This document shows positions 48,738 to 60,862 of a stretch of DNA of 64,000 bases, piece after piece; the first letter of the stretch is position 1, and each line of letters opens with the position of its first letter. The stretch lies in the NCBI GenBank assembly GCA_023630585.1, contig CM042535.1, forward strand, positions 30,726,399 through 30,790,398. Direction: 5' to 3'. Position numbers and translations under genes: made by a program. Below the pieces are notes generated by a model that was not told the DNA's origin, searched no databases, and saw only the letters and a program-made list of their open reading frames with translations. The DNA is from Cranoglanis bouderius (Eukaryota; Chordata; Actinopteri; Siluriformes; Cranoglanididae).

Positions 48738-51480
48738 CAAGGATGAAACAGACTAAATTTAGCAGCTTACTCTGTGCTTGGATAGCAATACCTGCCCCTA
48801 AAACATACTGCTTAAAATGCTGCAGCAACAAATACCTGCTAGCTAGTTGCATTCTTTACACTGCCACATTCACAATCCTAAAAAGAAGAATAAAAAAATG
48901 TGTTTATATATTAAACAAATGACATAAGCAAATCAGATTATTTGATCAAATATGACTTACTATTACTAGGCGGTTGTCACATTCACACGTTCATCAAACT
49001 GTGAAAGAGAAGATTTATATTAGGAGTGGGAACAAGTACTTGAAAGTTCAACTCTATATTCACTTAATATGACACACTTTACACTTCTCGCAAGTAAGTA
49101 AACCAATTTCAGACCAATTTAAAAGGTTTATTTGGTACCATTGTCTGATCAATATTAAGCAGGGGACTGGAATAGAAAGAAAACACTTAAAACATATTTT
49201 TTGCCTTTTATGTGTATTAATGCATTTTTAATATATTTTATGTTCTGTTCAACTGTTTAATATTAATACCTTTAATATTTATTAAGAGATTAACTACTTT
49301 ATTGTGCTTGTCCATGCTAATCATTTAAAGAAAGGGTAGTGATAGCTCAGTGTTTTTTTTTTTTGTTTGTTTGTTTGTTTTTTTGTATAAACAAGATAAA
49401 TGTAATTTGCTCTGGATAAGGGCATCTGCCAAAATGCCATAAATGGTAAAAAATAAATAAATAAATAAATAAATAGATCTGGTTTATCATGTTATTCTGT
49501 AGAATTCTTCTCTTCACTGAAATTTGTTCTTTGACTCAAATGTATGTTAACTGGTGTACTATACAGTAAAAGGTACTACAGTGGGCACAAACACAAATGC
49601 AGATATATTACTAATGTTTAGCACCAGTATGTTTTTGTGCATTACTATGCATGCATTTAGGGAAAAGCACAACATAATAATACATATTACATATACTCAG
49701 ACACAGATCAATCATTTCAACAACTAATGTGTTAAATCTTAATATGTTGGGTTTGCGAGGTTATAAAAATGGCGAGAATACCACAGAATTGGCTAAGCTA
49801 AAGCTAGGCTAAGCACGGAGGTTGATGTCTAGCTAGCTAGTTTTGCAAGTTGGAAAAAGTGTGCTGGGAAAAAAAGACGAGGCATACTTCATTAGACTCG
49901 GACATCTTACTAGCCAGAAATCAAGTTGTATTACTAACATTTGATCCCTGGGCTAGCAAACTTCAGAAGTTGAACCGAGTACTCACTGACAATGTTAATT
50001 TGCACACTGAGTGAGTCTGAATTCAATCGAAGGGACGCTTGGAACAGTTCACCTCGCTTAATTATTTCAATGCTGTTGCATATATCACTCAACATTATGA
50101 TATACACATTCTTTGACAGCGAGGTCGATTCTTAACTACACTATAGTGATGTTGCGTATGACACTGAAGCTTCGAGGCACGTATCGAGCACGCAATACAG
50201 TCTCCAGTTGGCTCATTGGCTCAGTCTGGTTGGTTGGTTTGTGAGGAGTACTGTACTTTGAAAGTTGGGTAATCAATAGATTAAATCATCACTAATTATT
50301 TGTTGTTTTTGTTGTATTGGTTTTGTTTTGGTAATTTATACACTATACTTATATACTTTCCAACAGCAAGCGCATGAGCCACATCGGTCCTTGCAGAGAC
50401 AGCGTGAGAAAATGGCGGTCACACACTGTGAGCACGGTGTCGGAGCTTGTTTCACACATGCGCAAATGGCGATCCCCAAATGAAACTAATTTGTGTTAAT
50501 CAAACTGAAATAAATCTCATAGATGGCACTATTTATAAATTTTATGTTAGACTAGTTAAATATACATACGTATTACTCCTAATTAGATATGTTTAAATAA
50601 AGTGAACAAAAATTAAATGTGTCATATCTATGAAGGACCTGAATAATTTTTTTGAGTGTAATTACAAAAACCTAAGAGAAAAATAAACATTTTAGGAGCA
50701 CAGTTGAAGTAAATTTGTTTTCAGTATGATTATATGTTTTGTTGCTGCATTTATTTCATAAATAAAATTAATACTAAAATATTTTTATGGACTAACCGTT
50801 TTATAAAAGCAATAAGCCCCGTGAAGCCGTGGTTTACAGTGGTTTGTGCCTAACAACACCCCTTAGCTGTTCTAAATTCACTGTAAACCACAGCTTCACG
50901 GGCTTATTGCTTTATTTTAAAGATGTTAACTTAATGTGCCACAATATAACATGCACAATTAGACAAGAGAAAACTGGGCTTGTCAATTATGATAGAATTA
51001 AGGAAAATAGTGTGTCATGACAAAGAAGTTTACCTTTTGATAAACCAAATTGAATATTTTAGTTAATTTGACAGGCTGTGGGTAAATTAACTCACCCAAA
51101 CGCATCCTATATGAGATGAATCAGATATATATATATATATATAACATAAATGTAACTCACATCTGCACAAAATTAAGCGAATGCAGAAGTGAACTTGCAA
51201 CAAGTTATGTGCTATTAAGAATGTGTAGCTCACATTTTGAAAACGGTCTTTCCCTAACAACGCACTGAAACTCAAAGAATAAATCCTAAAGCAATGGATA
51301 TCCAATCTGATCAAGAATTATATAAGAAACATGATAAATGTTCACATTTATAAGAAAAAAAGTTCCCATGTTAACAGGTTAGAGCATTCACACTGCACAC
51401 GGATACAGCATGGCAATCCGTTACAGAAGCGGTGCAAAATATACTAATACAGTAGCGGTGCAGCAATTGAGTCTATTTTT
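48738..51480. other. Mostly unrecognised; one short repeat and one palindrome
   Basis: Contains the interspersed module at 49398-49450, a TAAA repeat near 49450-49475, a slightly GC-richer patch at 50360-50480 and the palindrome described separately. No gene recognised. Confidence 0.4.
50809..50912. repeat. Palindromic stem-loop, about 32-bp arms
   Basis: Arms 50809-50842 and 50879-50912 are inverted copies (AGCAATAAGCCCCGTGAAGC in the left arm) with one or two mismatches around a 36-base loop. Probably a foldback MITE. Confidence 0.8.
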
Positions 51481-51499
51481 GCTGTGCTGCACATGCAGA

Positions 51500-52330
51500 A
51501 TTAAATAAGGGGTAATCATTTATAATTAGAACCAGAAGATATGACAACATCGCACCTATCTTATCCACACTGCATTGGCTCCCAGTGAAATTTCGCATTG
51601 ATTATAAAATACTACTACTGACTTATAAAGCGCTAAATGGCCTCGCGCCACAGTACCCGAGCGAAGTTTTGGTCTTTTATGATCCACCACGCCTGCTTCG
51701 ATCAAAAAGTGCAGGCTATTTGTTGGTACCTCGAATAGTGAAGGCTACAGCAGGGGGAAGAACTTTCTCTTACAAAGCCCGACAGTTATGGAACAGCCTT
51801 CCAATTAGTGTTTGGGACTCAGACACAGTCTCAGTGTTTAAGTCCAGGCTGAAAACTTATTTGTTTAGTCAAGCTTTTTATGAATAGTTTTTTCCATAGG
51901 TAAAGGAGCAGATCTAGAGGTCTCACAGGCATAGAGTGTTGTGGTGAACTAGGATGTTTGGATGCTGTCGCCCTCATCAACTGGAAGTCACATGCTGCTG
52001 CTGAGGATGGCCCCACACGGTGCAGCCTAAGGATCATTGAGATTACTGAGGATGGTACCACTTAAAAACCATAAAGATGCCACAAAACGTTTTGCACTCA
52101 AGTCTCCATCAGTGAACAGTGGAGAAGTGATCCCACTTTCACGCGTTCACCCAGGTTTGTTGATGGTGGAGTGGCTGGCCGCCTTATGTCCCAGGGAGCC
52201 CTCATGTCTGTGTTACCGTCTGGCTCTCCCTTTTAGTTATGCTGTCATAGCTATTCTTGCCAGAGTCCCTGCTTTCACTTATGCAAAGTACACTGTCCTT
52301 AACCATTAACCATTTATGTGCACGGATAAA
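51500..52330 (+). pseudogene. L2/CR1-group LINE, C-terminal fragment and 3' region
   Basis: Frame 51585-51887, extended upstream through ILSTLHWLPV, encodes the C-terminus of CR1/L2/Rex1-group LINE proteins: IDYKILLLTYKALNGLAPQY, RLLRSKSAGYLLVPR, ARQLWNSLPISV, FKSRLKTYLFSQAF. The following 440 bp is probably the 3' untranslated part. 5' truncated. Confidence 0.8.
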
Positions 52331-53279
52331 TCATTTATAATAAACATTCCATAAAGAAATAAGACTTGTTGATTTTGGTGACTATAAAAAAAAATGGGCG
52401 AATTACACCGTATACACATCTATAACATATTCAAATCCGACACATATGCACAAGCTTGCGTGAGCATCATGGATCAAGCCATGGGTGTCACTAGGCCCTT
52501 TTCTGAAGCCCCCCTAAAAAATTGTGATTAACTCGGAATCTGTACACTAACTCGTGATCGCTTCAGTCCCCTTTAAAACTCGGCTCCACCCCGTCATTTA
52601 GTCTGCGTTGAGTCAGCGCGTTCTTCAATCCACAGCGGCGCGAGCAGAGTGAACGTCAGAAGCAGAGGACAAGGTGTGTGCATTTATTGATAGACTGTCA
52701 TGACATCTGCATCTGTGCAGTTCTTTGTCATAAATACAGTTTACATAATGTTGCTGGAGCAATACAGCATCCACTGTAATAAGTTTTCGCTGCGTTCACC
52801 CCCTCATCACACTATAGTTGTTTTCTTCCAGCGAAAATGGAGCGATTAACACCTATGAATGCATACGATCCTGATGCTATTTTCATTTGAAAATTTAATT
52901 TTTAATTTAAAACATATTATTGTGGATTGTGGCATTACATTACCATGCAGTCATGCACAGAGATAATTAAAGAGACACATCAGTGTCAGATAGCACTCAG
53001 TCAATGCACTCATTTAAACTGCATATCAGAGTGAATGACACAGAGAGAAAAACATCATGTGGAGTTATTTTTGTTTTGTATTATTAAATATAATTTTGTA
53101 TTAAATAATGACCCAGGAGTGGATCGTGACGTACATTTATTAGCTTTAGAGTAAAGGAATTTGTGATTTTTGATGTCACTGAATTATAGAAGTAGCAAAT
53201 TGATAGATTCGTGTTGTTATTTTATTAATAAATAGAAATGAAAAAAAATGATTTAATATAGAACAGATTAACATTTACA

Positions 53280-53420
53280 TTTACAGACATTTACATTTAC
53301 TAGACATTTATATTTAATCATTTAGCAGATGCTTTTATCCAAAGCGACTTACAAATGAGGAGAATAGAAGCAATTCGGTCAACAAGAGGGCAACAATATA
53401 CAGGTGCTGTAACAAGTCTC
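53280..53420 (-). repeat. Teleost interspersed repeat module
   Basis: ACATTTACATTTAC-type tandem tail followed by TTAGCAGATGCTTTTATCC and AAGCGACTTACAAATGAGG. The same module is inverted at 39685 and 49398. Probably the 3' end of a SINE/LINE; class not determined. Confidence 0.5.
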
Positions 53421-53859
53421 AGTAATTACATTAATTACATTAATACAAGATTTGTCTTATTCTTAATGAATATTAATGAATATTAGCTGGTTAGTTAAAA
53501 TGACTTGAAATGAAATCAATTTTCAGGGGTTGACTTGATGTAGAACCAACTGTACTGTTCATGTGGCTAAAAAAGCTAAAATGAACTAGATAACATGATC
53601 AAAATTTTGAAATTTATATTTCATTGTAGATGGATATATGACATTTTTTCTTGTCGCGTGGGAGTAGGTCTGCAAATGAGCAGCAGTCAGGTGAGAATAG
53701 AACATGGACAGCCTCTCACACACAATACCACTGTGTTCCCAAGATTGATTGCAGTCATTGCACCCTAATGTGTGGGTATAGTGGATAGAATTGTGGATTG
53801 CAATAAGGTTAATATACAACCCTACCCTAGTAGTCAAACAATATATTTTTTAATCATAC

Positions 53860-54410
53860 TGTTAGAGAACCCCTCGCGCTGCGCCGCTCGCGAAGCCAGG
53901 CGAGCGGCTTACTTCCGCATTCATTCACAAACTCCGCTGGACTGAATCATTCAGAGACTCACGTGTGCTCACTTCGCCATGTGCTTTTGTTTCGGTTTAT
54001 GCCATGTCTCCGCCTCCTTATGTTCATTGGTTCTCTGTTCTTTGGTTTACGTCATGTCTCCGCCCTTGTTCATTCATTGGTTTCCTGTTTATTGTTTTAT
54101 TATTAGTTTCAGGTGTGTCTTGTTGTCTTATTATCTAAGCCACTTTTTGTGTTCACTTCGTTGCGGAGTATTGTACTGGATTATGCCTATGTATGTTCGT
54201 TGGTTTTCTCTGCCCTCGTATTTCCTGGACACTGAATTTATGCCTCCTTACTTTGTGGATTTATGCCTCGTTACTTTGTGGATATATGCCTTGCTAATTT
54301 TGGACTATTGTTTGCCTCCCATGCTGTTGTGTTCCATTATTTTTGAGTATGTCCCTAATAAACTGACTTCTCCCCAGCGCATGCATCCAGCTCCTCTTTG
54401 TTTCCTAACA
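53860..54410 (+). mobile_element. Solo LTR, 551 bp
   Basis: TGTTAG...CCTAACA ends (TG...CA) flanked by CATAC at 53855-53859 and 54411-54415. A plus-strand polyadenylation signal (CCTAATAAACTG) lies about 55 bp before the end. The 150-residue frame inside it (53979-54431) is hydrophobic and matches nothing; I treat it as chance. Confidence 0.88.
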
Positions 54411-54490
54411 CATACCCTCATTGGGGGCTGAGCCCCCCTAAAATGAAAATCATAGAATCGCCCCTGGATCAAGCGCAAGCGGCAGTCATA

Positions 54491-54560
54491 ATTTTCTAAA
54501 CTTCAGCACTAGTCGAATGTTAATTTTTTAACACTCGACTAGTGTTGAAGTTTAGAAAAT
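54491..54560. repeat. Near-perfect hairpin, 30-bp arms
   Basis: Arms 54491-54520 and 54531-54560 (ATTTTCTAAACTTCAGCACT starts the left arm) pair with two mismatches across a 10-base loop. It begins about 17 bp beyond the hAT element's right duplication. Confidence 0.85.
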
Positions 54561-56827
54561 GTGATGATAGTTTAGTTTATCGCGTTAAGTGGCCAATTTA
54601 AAACTAAAAGGGAAGTAAAAATCAATCTCAGATTTTACCTGAGGCCACCTCACAAGTCTCTCGCTCCTGCGCAAATTAACAAAACATGGCATTTAATTAC
54701 GAAATTAAGTTTGAAAGACATAAAAATATAACACATTCCACACCTGGAGTGACATTAAATGTTACATGGGCAAAATTTATGAATAAAGATAAATTTACAG
54801 CGCCTACCTTTTCCTCAACGTCCATCTGACAGTTTGAAATCTGATTCTGCGCGTTGTTAACAGTTTAAAATTCAAAGAGAAGTCTCGTGCCGTCATTAAA
54901 AAAATCTTTCCTTCACAAAGATATAATATTATGAATAATCACCATTCACTAAGCAAGATGTTTGGTAGTTGTTGTAACTCGCCCTTTTTGAGGACGTGGC
55001 CACGACGTTTCTGGACCGTTAGCCAATATATAAATAAAAATATATTTTAAAAAAAAGAACTTTACCAAGACGTGGCAACAACATTGTCATAAAGTAATGT
55101 CATGCTGACGAAAAGATGACTAACTGGCGACGTCATCAGAATGTACTGTGTTTGCTGGGTACTTACTTTTTCCAGAGATCACATCTATTGATATTTCTGT
55201 TGTATAAATGATTGAAAAAACAAATTTTCCTTGTGGTTTTGTTCAAGTATATCAACTTTATTAATAGGCACTGTTTCAAAGATGATCAAATGTTTGCTTG
55301 TTCAAAAAGGTCACCATGGGGTGTACTTATTTTTTCACATGACCGTATATGTACGTATAAAAGAGACGTTAATTCAATGTTTATTTTTAGTTGTATAGGT
55401 CAGTAATCAATTAATTTTCAATGTTGACTCAACATTCACGATTTGGTCGGTTCATCAGAGCATTATCAGGTTGAAAATAAAACTATCAATGTCATTCAAA
55501 AATCTATTCAATGTCAAAACGAAGTTGACTCTACAACACATACCGCCGAACTGCTCGAGATCATAATGTTTGTTCTACGCATGTCGAAACTTGGTTGGAA
55601 AAATCTGAGTTCTGTGCATACGCATCATTTGGATCGTATGGCCAACTGCCACTTCACACGGAGGTAAAGGTAAGCAAAAATGTATATTTCTTTCATCGCT
55701 TTAATACAGTCGTTTCAATGTGTAATGTTAAATATCATTTTAGAGTTGTAATGTTTTATATTTTGAAGCTTTTTTAACATCCCTACCTCATAATTTTGTA
55801 ATGTATTGTCCTGTTTGCTCACAGTCTGCCCGTGAGCTAAAGCAGCAGGTAACTCTGAGGTAAATTTTAGAAATGTTTTAACTATTTAAACTGGCAACTT
55901 CAACATGTCAAACTTAACATTTATTACTCCATAACTTTATTATTTTCTAAACTTTAAGATGCTAAGGTCATTTCGACTGGAAATGAGCCACAAAACTCCA
56001 TTAATGCCTTTCTCAAAAGGCTGCGATGGTGCATGGTCAGGGGCGTATCCACCTTCATAACCACTCACATTAAGAGAAATAATAATTACATTTTAAGAGG
56101 TGTATTTTGATGAATCGCAGTGCAAGTGAAAAAATTAGCCATTCGCTAAGCAGAAGCCTCTGCCAGCTGATTGCTTTGTCAGTGACCAGAACTAATGCGC
56201 ATACGGCAATTCCAGGGACATTCTAAAACGCTTAACGTGAAAAACGCTTAACGTGGCTTAATGCATTAAGACAGTGATATTAACAGGCCAAACTCAGTAA
56301 ACATCATATATATATATAAAGTATCACAAAAAAGTATTTGAAAAAGTCTCATCTTGTTTTTCTTCATTTCAGATTCATCATGAGTTGCATGTGCATGGCA
56401 CCCATTAAATAAATGTAAACATAGTCACACTTAATACTTCAGTGTAACAGAAATTTTAAAACAAAAATAATCATCCCCCTATCTCATTGCAGGCCCATAA
56501 ATCAAACCCCACGCCCACCACATTCGAACACTAGCCTGGGCTGATCTATAGTCCACAAAAACGATTACGGTATAGGTCATGCTGAATATGTTTTACGGCT
56601 GGAGGTTAGCCAAGAGAAAGCAAGATTTTTTTATGGTCATGATTGAATGGTTACGTTGTAACACAACTCTTCAGCAAGTGACACTGGAAAACTGCATGAT
56701 AGGGTGCATGAATTGGGCCCAGGGTTTTTTTTTTTTAAAGACCATAAAGTGGCTTCTCACATCACCGATCCCAGTGCATAGACAGGGTGAATCAATTAGG
56801 GAGTCACATATTGAACTACACATGTTG
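54561..56827. other. No recognised gene
   Basis: AT-rich DNA with short frames only. Possible MITE ends near 55160 and 55320 (GGTACTTACTTTTTCC and GTGTACTTATTTTTTCAC), but no clean inverted pairing was established. Confidence 0.35.
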
Positions 56828-58074
56828 CAGCCCCAATTTCAAAAAAGTTGGGATGCTGTGTTAAATGTAAGTAAAAATAGAATGCAATGATTTGCAAATC
56901 TCATAAACCCATATGTTATTCACAATAGAACATATAAAACATATCAAATGTTTAAACTGAGGAAATGTACCATTTTAAGAAACAAATAAGGTCATTTTAA
57001 ATTTGATGGCTGTAACACATCTCAAAAAAGTTGGGATGGGGCAACAAACGGCTGGAAAAGTAAGTGTTACTAAAAAGAAACAGCTGGAGGAACATTTTGC
57101 AACTAATTAGGTTAACTGGCAACAGGTCAGTAACATGATTGGGTATAAAAAGAGTATCTTAGAGAGGCAGAGTCTCTCAGAAGTAAAGCTGGGCAGAGGT
57201 TCACCAATCTGTGAAAAACGGTGTCTACAAATTGTGGAACAATTTCAGAATAATGTTCCTCAACATAAAATTTTGACTTTGAATATCTCATCATCCACAG
57301 TACATAATATCATCAAAAGACGAATCAAAATTTTAAATTCTTTTTGGAAACCTCTGGATTTAAGAAGAGAGGGACCACCCGGCTTGTTATCAGTGCTCAG
57401 TTCAAAAGCCTGCATCTCTGATGGTATGAGGTGCATTAGTGCCTATGGAATGGGCAGCTTGCACATCTGGAAAGGCACCATCAATGCTGGAAGGTATATA
57501 CAGGTTTTAGAGCAACATATGCTTCCAACCAGATGATGTCTTTTTCAGGGAAGGCCTTGCATATTTCAGCAAGACAATGCTAAACCACATACTGCATCTA
57601 TTACAACAGCATGGCTTCATAGTAGAAGAGTCCGGGTGCTGAACTGGCCTCCCTGCAGTCCAGACCTTTCACCAATTGAAAACATTTGTCACATCACGAA
57701 ATGAAAAATACGACAAAGAAGACCCAGGACTGTTGAGCAGTGAATCCTGTATCAGACACAAATGGGACAACATTCCACTCCCAAAACTCCAGCAACTGGT
57801 CTCCTCAGTTCCCAGATGTATACGGATTGTTGTTAAAAGAAGAGGGGATGCTACACAGTGGTAAACATGGCCCTTTTTTTGAGACGTGTTGCTGCCATCA
57901 AATTCAAAATTACCTTATTTTCTCCTTAAAATGGTAAATTTACTCAGTCTAAACATTTGATATGTTTTCTATGTTTTATTGTGAATAAAATATGGGTTTA
58001 TGAGATTTGCAAATAATTGCATTGTTTTTATTTACATTTTACATAGCGTCCCAACTTTTTTGAAATTGGGGTTG
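56828..58074 (+). mobile_element. Tc1/mariner-type transposon, family G
   Basis: Left end CAGCCCCAATTTCAAAAAAG (preceded by TG, a mutated TA) and right end complementary at about 58050-58074, followed by TA. The transposase relic ends at 57862-57864: FQQDNAKPHTAS (second Asp) near 57555, CSPDLSPIENI (Glu) near 57658, then KWDNIPLPKLQQLVSSVPRC and RGDATQW-stop. The first catalytic block is lost to deletion and several frames are shifted. Confidence 0.85.
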
Positions 58075-58516
58075 TACAATATCAGCAGGAACATTAACTT
58101 TACATAGAGTAACAGGCAGCCATTTAGGTCTATGTGCTTCCGTTATTCTTGTTGTTTTTCTCTCTGTCCATCACATAAATAAACTTTGATTTTACCACAA
58201 TAATACTTTCTGCTGGTTAGAATGAAAGTGCTTGCATGAGTGTTATTTCCCTGGTGTGGCCTCCCTAAAACATTTTAAAAGCATTTGATCAGTTCATTCA
58301 TCATCTTGACAGGCAGGAAACCAGCCCTTGAGGCAACTAGAAACCCCCCATTTCTCATTCATGTGGGATTGAAGGGATGTGCCTTGCTCTCCTTGCTCCA
58401 CCTATCACCACACACCCAGTCACAGAGGCCCTGACGCTTGTACACTTACTTCTAGAGAGCAATTCCATTCATCTAAGTCCAGCTGCACAAACAATCTGGG
58501 AAAAGCCTAAGCAGGG

Positions 58517-58745
58517 ATGCAGAGAGTGGAGACAGTGGAAGAACACAACACAAGCATGAACTCTTTCCCAACCAAGTTCCAGTCCAAAGTAGAGATGGCC
58601 ATGAACATGAGAGAGGAGAAGAAGCTCTACAGGTATAATGGTGTACTCTATCCTGTTATCATAAGCCCAGAGGAGAACTTCAGAGCTTTGGAGACTGTAG
58701 AGGCACGGAGCGATGATATATTACTGGTGGCTTATCCAAAATGTG
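58517..58745 (+). CDS. sult6b1: Sulfotransferase family, first coding exon (SULT6B1-like)
   Basis: Cytosolic sulfotransferases transfer sulfate from PAPS to small hydroxylated or amine substrates. The exon encodes KKLYRYNGVLYPVIISPEEN, FRALETVEARSDDILLVAYP, then KCG, and ends at a GT donor within the glycine codon of the PAPS-binding YPKCG-x-NW loop, where sulfotransferase exons commonly end. The spacing and EAR-DDI signature fit SULT6B1 best. The start could be Met at 58517 or 58556. Downstream exons are not seen before 64000, so the gene either has a long intron continuing beyond the window or is an orphan exon. Confidence 0.75.
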
Positions 58746-59384
58746 GTAAGTGAAAAGAGAGACTAAGGAGAAATAAATGTTGTTGTTTTTTATAGCAAAT
58801 ACCATTTGGGATTATGTTTGCTCCATAATTTGCATGAGATTATTAAATTAATTTCTAAAGAAGAGATTAACCTGATTCATCATAATGTATGAAGCTGTAG
58901 TATGAATATGGCCATTTTTTGTCTGTGTAAAGATGATGTTCATATTAATATTATAATCTGAAATATGTAATATGTGACCCCTTATTTTGTGACTACTTAT
59001 AGAATAGGATCAATGATCCAAAAAAAAACAGCTTTTTTTGATTATGGAGGTAAAAGGTCCAAAAGAAGCCATGAACTTAAGGAATGTGGTTCATAGATTG
59101 CTTTTTCTCCTGACCTTTGAGTGCAGAGATGACAGATAAGCTCCAGTGGAGAATATCAAATGAAACATATGGCCTCTCTCCACATGCTAGACTGGAGTAG
59201 TGCCCCTTCCATATGGGGCCCCTCAGTTATACAGAGCCATTTAACCTTCCCCCTCCTGTGTGAGATGAGGACCTGAGCAGACCTTAGATGTCAAGCTCTC
59301 TTTAGGTTAACCACAAAGCATAACTGCTTGTTGAGGGTAGCACATTTTACAAAAAAAAATTCCTAAAGTGATCTTAGTTTAGTT
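58746..59384. other. No recognised gene or repeat (intron of sulfotransferase if intact)
   Basis: AT-rich. I looked for the expected second sulfotransferase exon and did not see it. Confidence 0.4.
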
Positions 59385-60420
59385 TATTTATTTATAAAGC
59401 ACATTTAAAAATAACAGAAGTTGAAACCAAAGTGCTGTACAAGTAGTATAAAACAGATTTAAAACAGACATTTAATAGTATCAAACACTGATGGACAAAT
59501 GAAAATTCTACACCCTCAGATTGAATTAAAAGAGAATGAATAAAAGTGGGTCTTCAGAGAAGATTTGAACATGGCAATAGAGGGGGAAGATCTAATATGA
59601 AAAGGGAGACTATTCCAGAGCCTGGGAGCAGCTACTGAGAAAGCCCGGTCACCTTTGGTTTTAAAACGTGAACGAGGGACTGAAAGAAGTAGTTGACTGG
59701 ATGATCGAAGAGATCTTGCGGCAGTATACGGGGTAAGGAGATTGCATATACTGGGGACCAAGTGCATGCAAAGCTTTAAAAACGAATAGCAGAATTTTAA
59801 AATCAATGCAGAAATTGACTGGCAACCAGTGTAAAGAGTCGAGGACAGGAGTAATATGCTCATGTTTTCTGGTGCCAGTCAGTAATCTGGCCGCTGCATT
59901 TTGTACCATTTGCAAGTGATCTAGATCAGTTTTAGGCAATCCAAAATACAGTAGTCTAACCTTCATGTTATAAAAGCATGAATAACCATTTCCAGGTCCT
60001 TCTAAGAGAGCATTTTCTTGATTTTAGCAATGGATCTCAGCTGAAAAAAGCTGATCTGCTTATCAAAACACACCGTAGAATCTATAATGACACCAAGGTT
60101 TTTGACACAATCGTGCACATTGATAGACAGAGGACCTAACTGATTGAAAATAACAGTAGTTGAAACTGGTGTGCCAAAAATGATTATTTCAGTTGTATCA
60201 CTATTTAGCTATAAAAAAAATTCATGTCTGTCCAGCATTTAATGTCATAAAGATATTCAAACAGATTTGACAGAGAACAGCTGTTATTCGAATATATGGG
60301 AAAATAAAGCTGTGTCGTCAGAGTAACAGTGATATGATAAGTTATGTGTAATGATGTGACCAAGGGGAAGCATATATAGAGCAAACAAAAGAGGTCCCAA
60401 AATGGAACCTTGAGGAATGC
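59385..60420 (-). pseudogene. L2/CR1-group LINE, C-terminal reverse transcriptase relic
   Basis: Minus strand, from about 60400 downward: an ILGPLLF-like palm approach, an LNSDTTEIIIFG block, HLQMVQNAAARLLTGTRKHE, then ITPVLDSLHWLPVNFCIDFK, APRLWNSLPFHIR and FKSSLKTHFYSFSF, ending at about 59516. A 3' tail follows (59385-59515). Stops and frameshifts are present. Confidence 0.8.
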
Positions 60421-60423
60421 CAT

Positions 60424-60862
60424 AAAGGCCTGTTCACACCGAGACGTTTTTTCAGCACCCCATGTTGAAATCAGTGGCTGTCAACAGGGGTTCACACCCA
60501 TCCGTAAAATGCGTGGCATCAAAGAGCAACATTTTTTAATGTCTCGGGGTTCTTTTTTTTTTTTAAGCGACGCGTTAAAAACTGGCCGACCAATGAGATT
60601 TGCGCTTTTGTTCACGTGCCCGGAGATGCTGAAGTTACAAACAAACCACGACTTGGTGGTGCTCAAGCACAAAACTGTCTTGCCGAGCACACATCGATAT
60701 CTGAAGAAGAAGAAGATGATGAAGAAGATGCAAGCAAGAAGCAAGATGAATGTTGAGCTCCTGGTGTCTTTGGTGTCTGAACACCAAGAACTTTATGATA
60801 AACACCACATCAACTACAAAAATATTGAAACCTCTACTAGCATCCACCATTTTAGTGCATAA
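60424..60862 (+). mobile_element. Possible fragment of a DNA transposon with MADF-like peptide
   Basis: It starts GGCCTGTTCACACCGAGACG, a type of end seen in teleost DNA elements, directly at the LINE boundary. A frame near 60690-60810 has acidic/lysine-rich residues, then VELLVSLVSEHQELYDKHHI, which resembles the start of a MADF/Myb-like DNA-binding domain. No right end was identified. Confidence 0.3.

Larger units (their letters stand above)
47118..50658. mobile_element. Possible large DNA element with CACTC ends
   Basis: The left CACTCAAAAAAAATAACT (47118) and the inverted right end at about 50641-50658 form a roughly 18-bp imperfect inverted repeat with TA on both outer sides. No transposase is visible and the interior includes MITE J. 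The pairing could be coincidental. Confidence 0.3.
52480..54466. mobile_element. hAT-like element with 8-bp duplication, containing a solo LTR
   Basis: The left end CATGGGTG and the right end CGCCCCTG (inverted CAGGGGCG) are flanked by identical 8-bp GATCAAGC at 52472-52479 and 54467-54474. CCCCCCTAAAA-type subterminal sequence occurs at both ends, as in teleost hAT elements. About 1.4 kb without the LTR. No transposase seen. Confidence 0.82.

Noticed and set aside
53979..54431. 150-residue membrane protein gene
   Set aside because: Lies almost entirely inside a solo LTR with defined ends; hydrophobicity follows from T-rich sequence.
60410..60862. 150-residue gene
   Set aside because: The frame crosses a LINE boundary into a probable DNA element; only a short MADF-like piece is recognisable.
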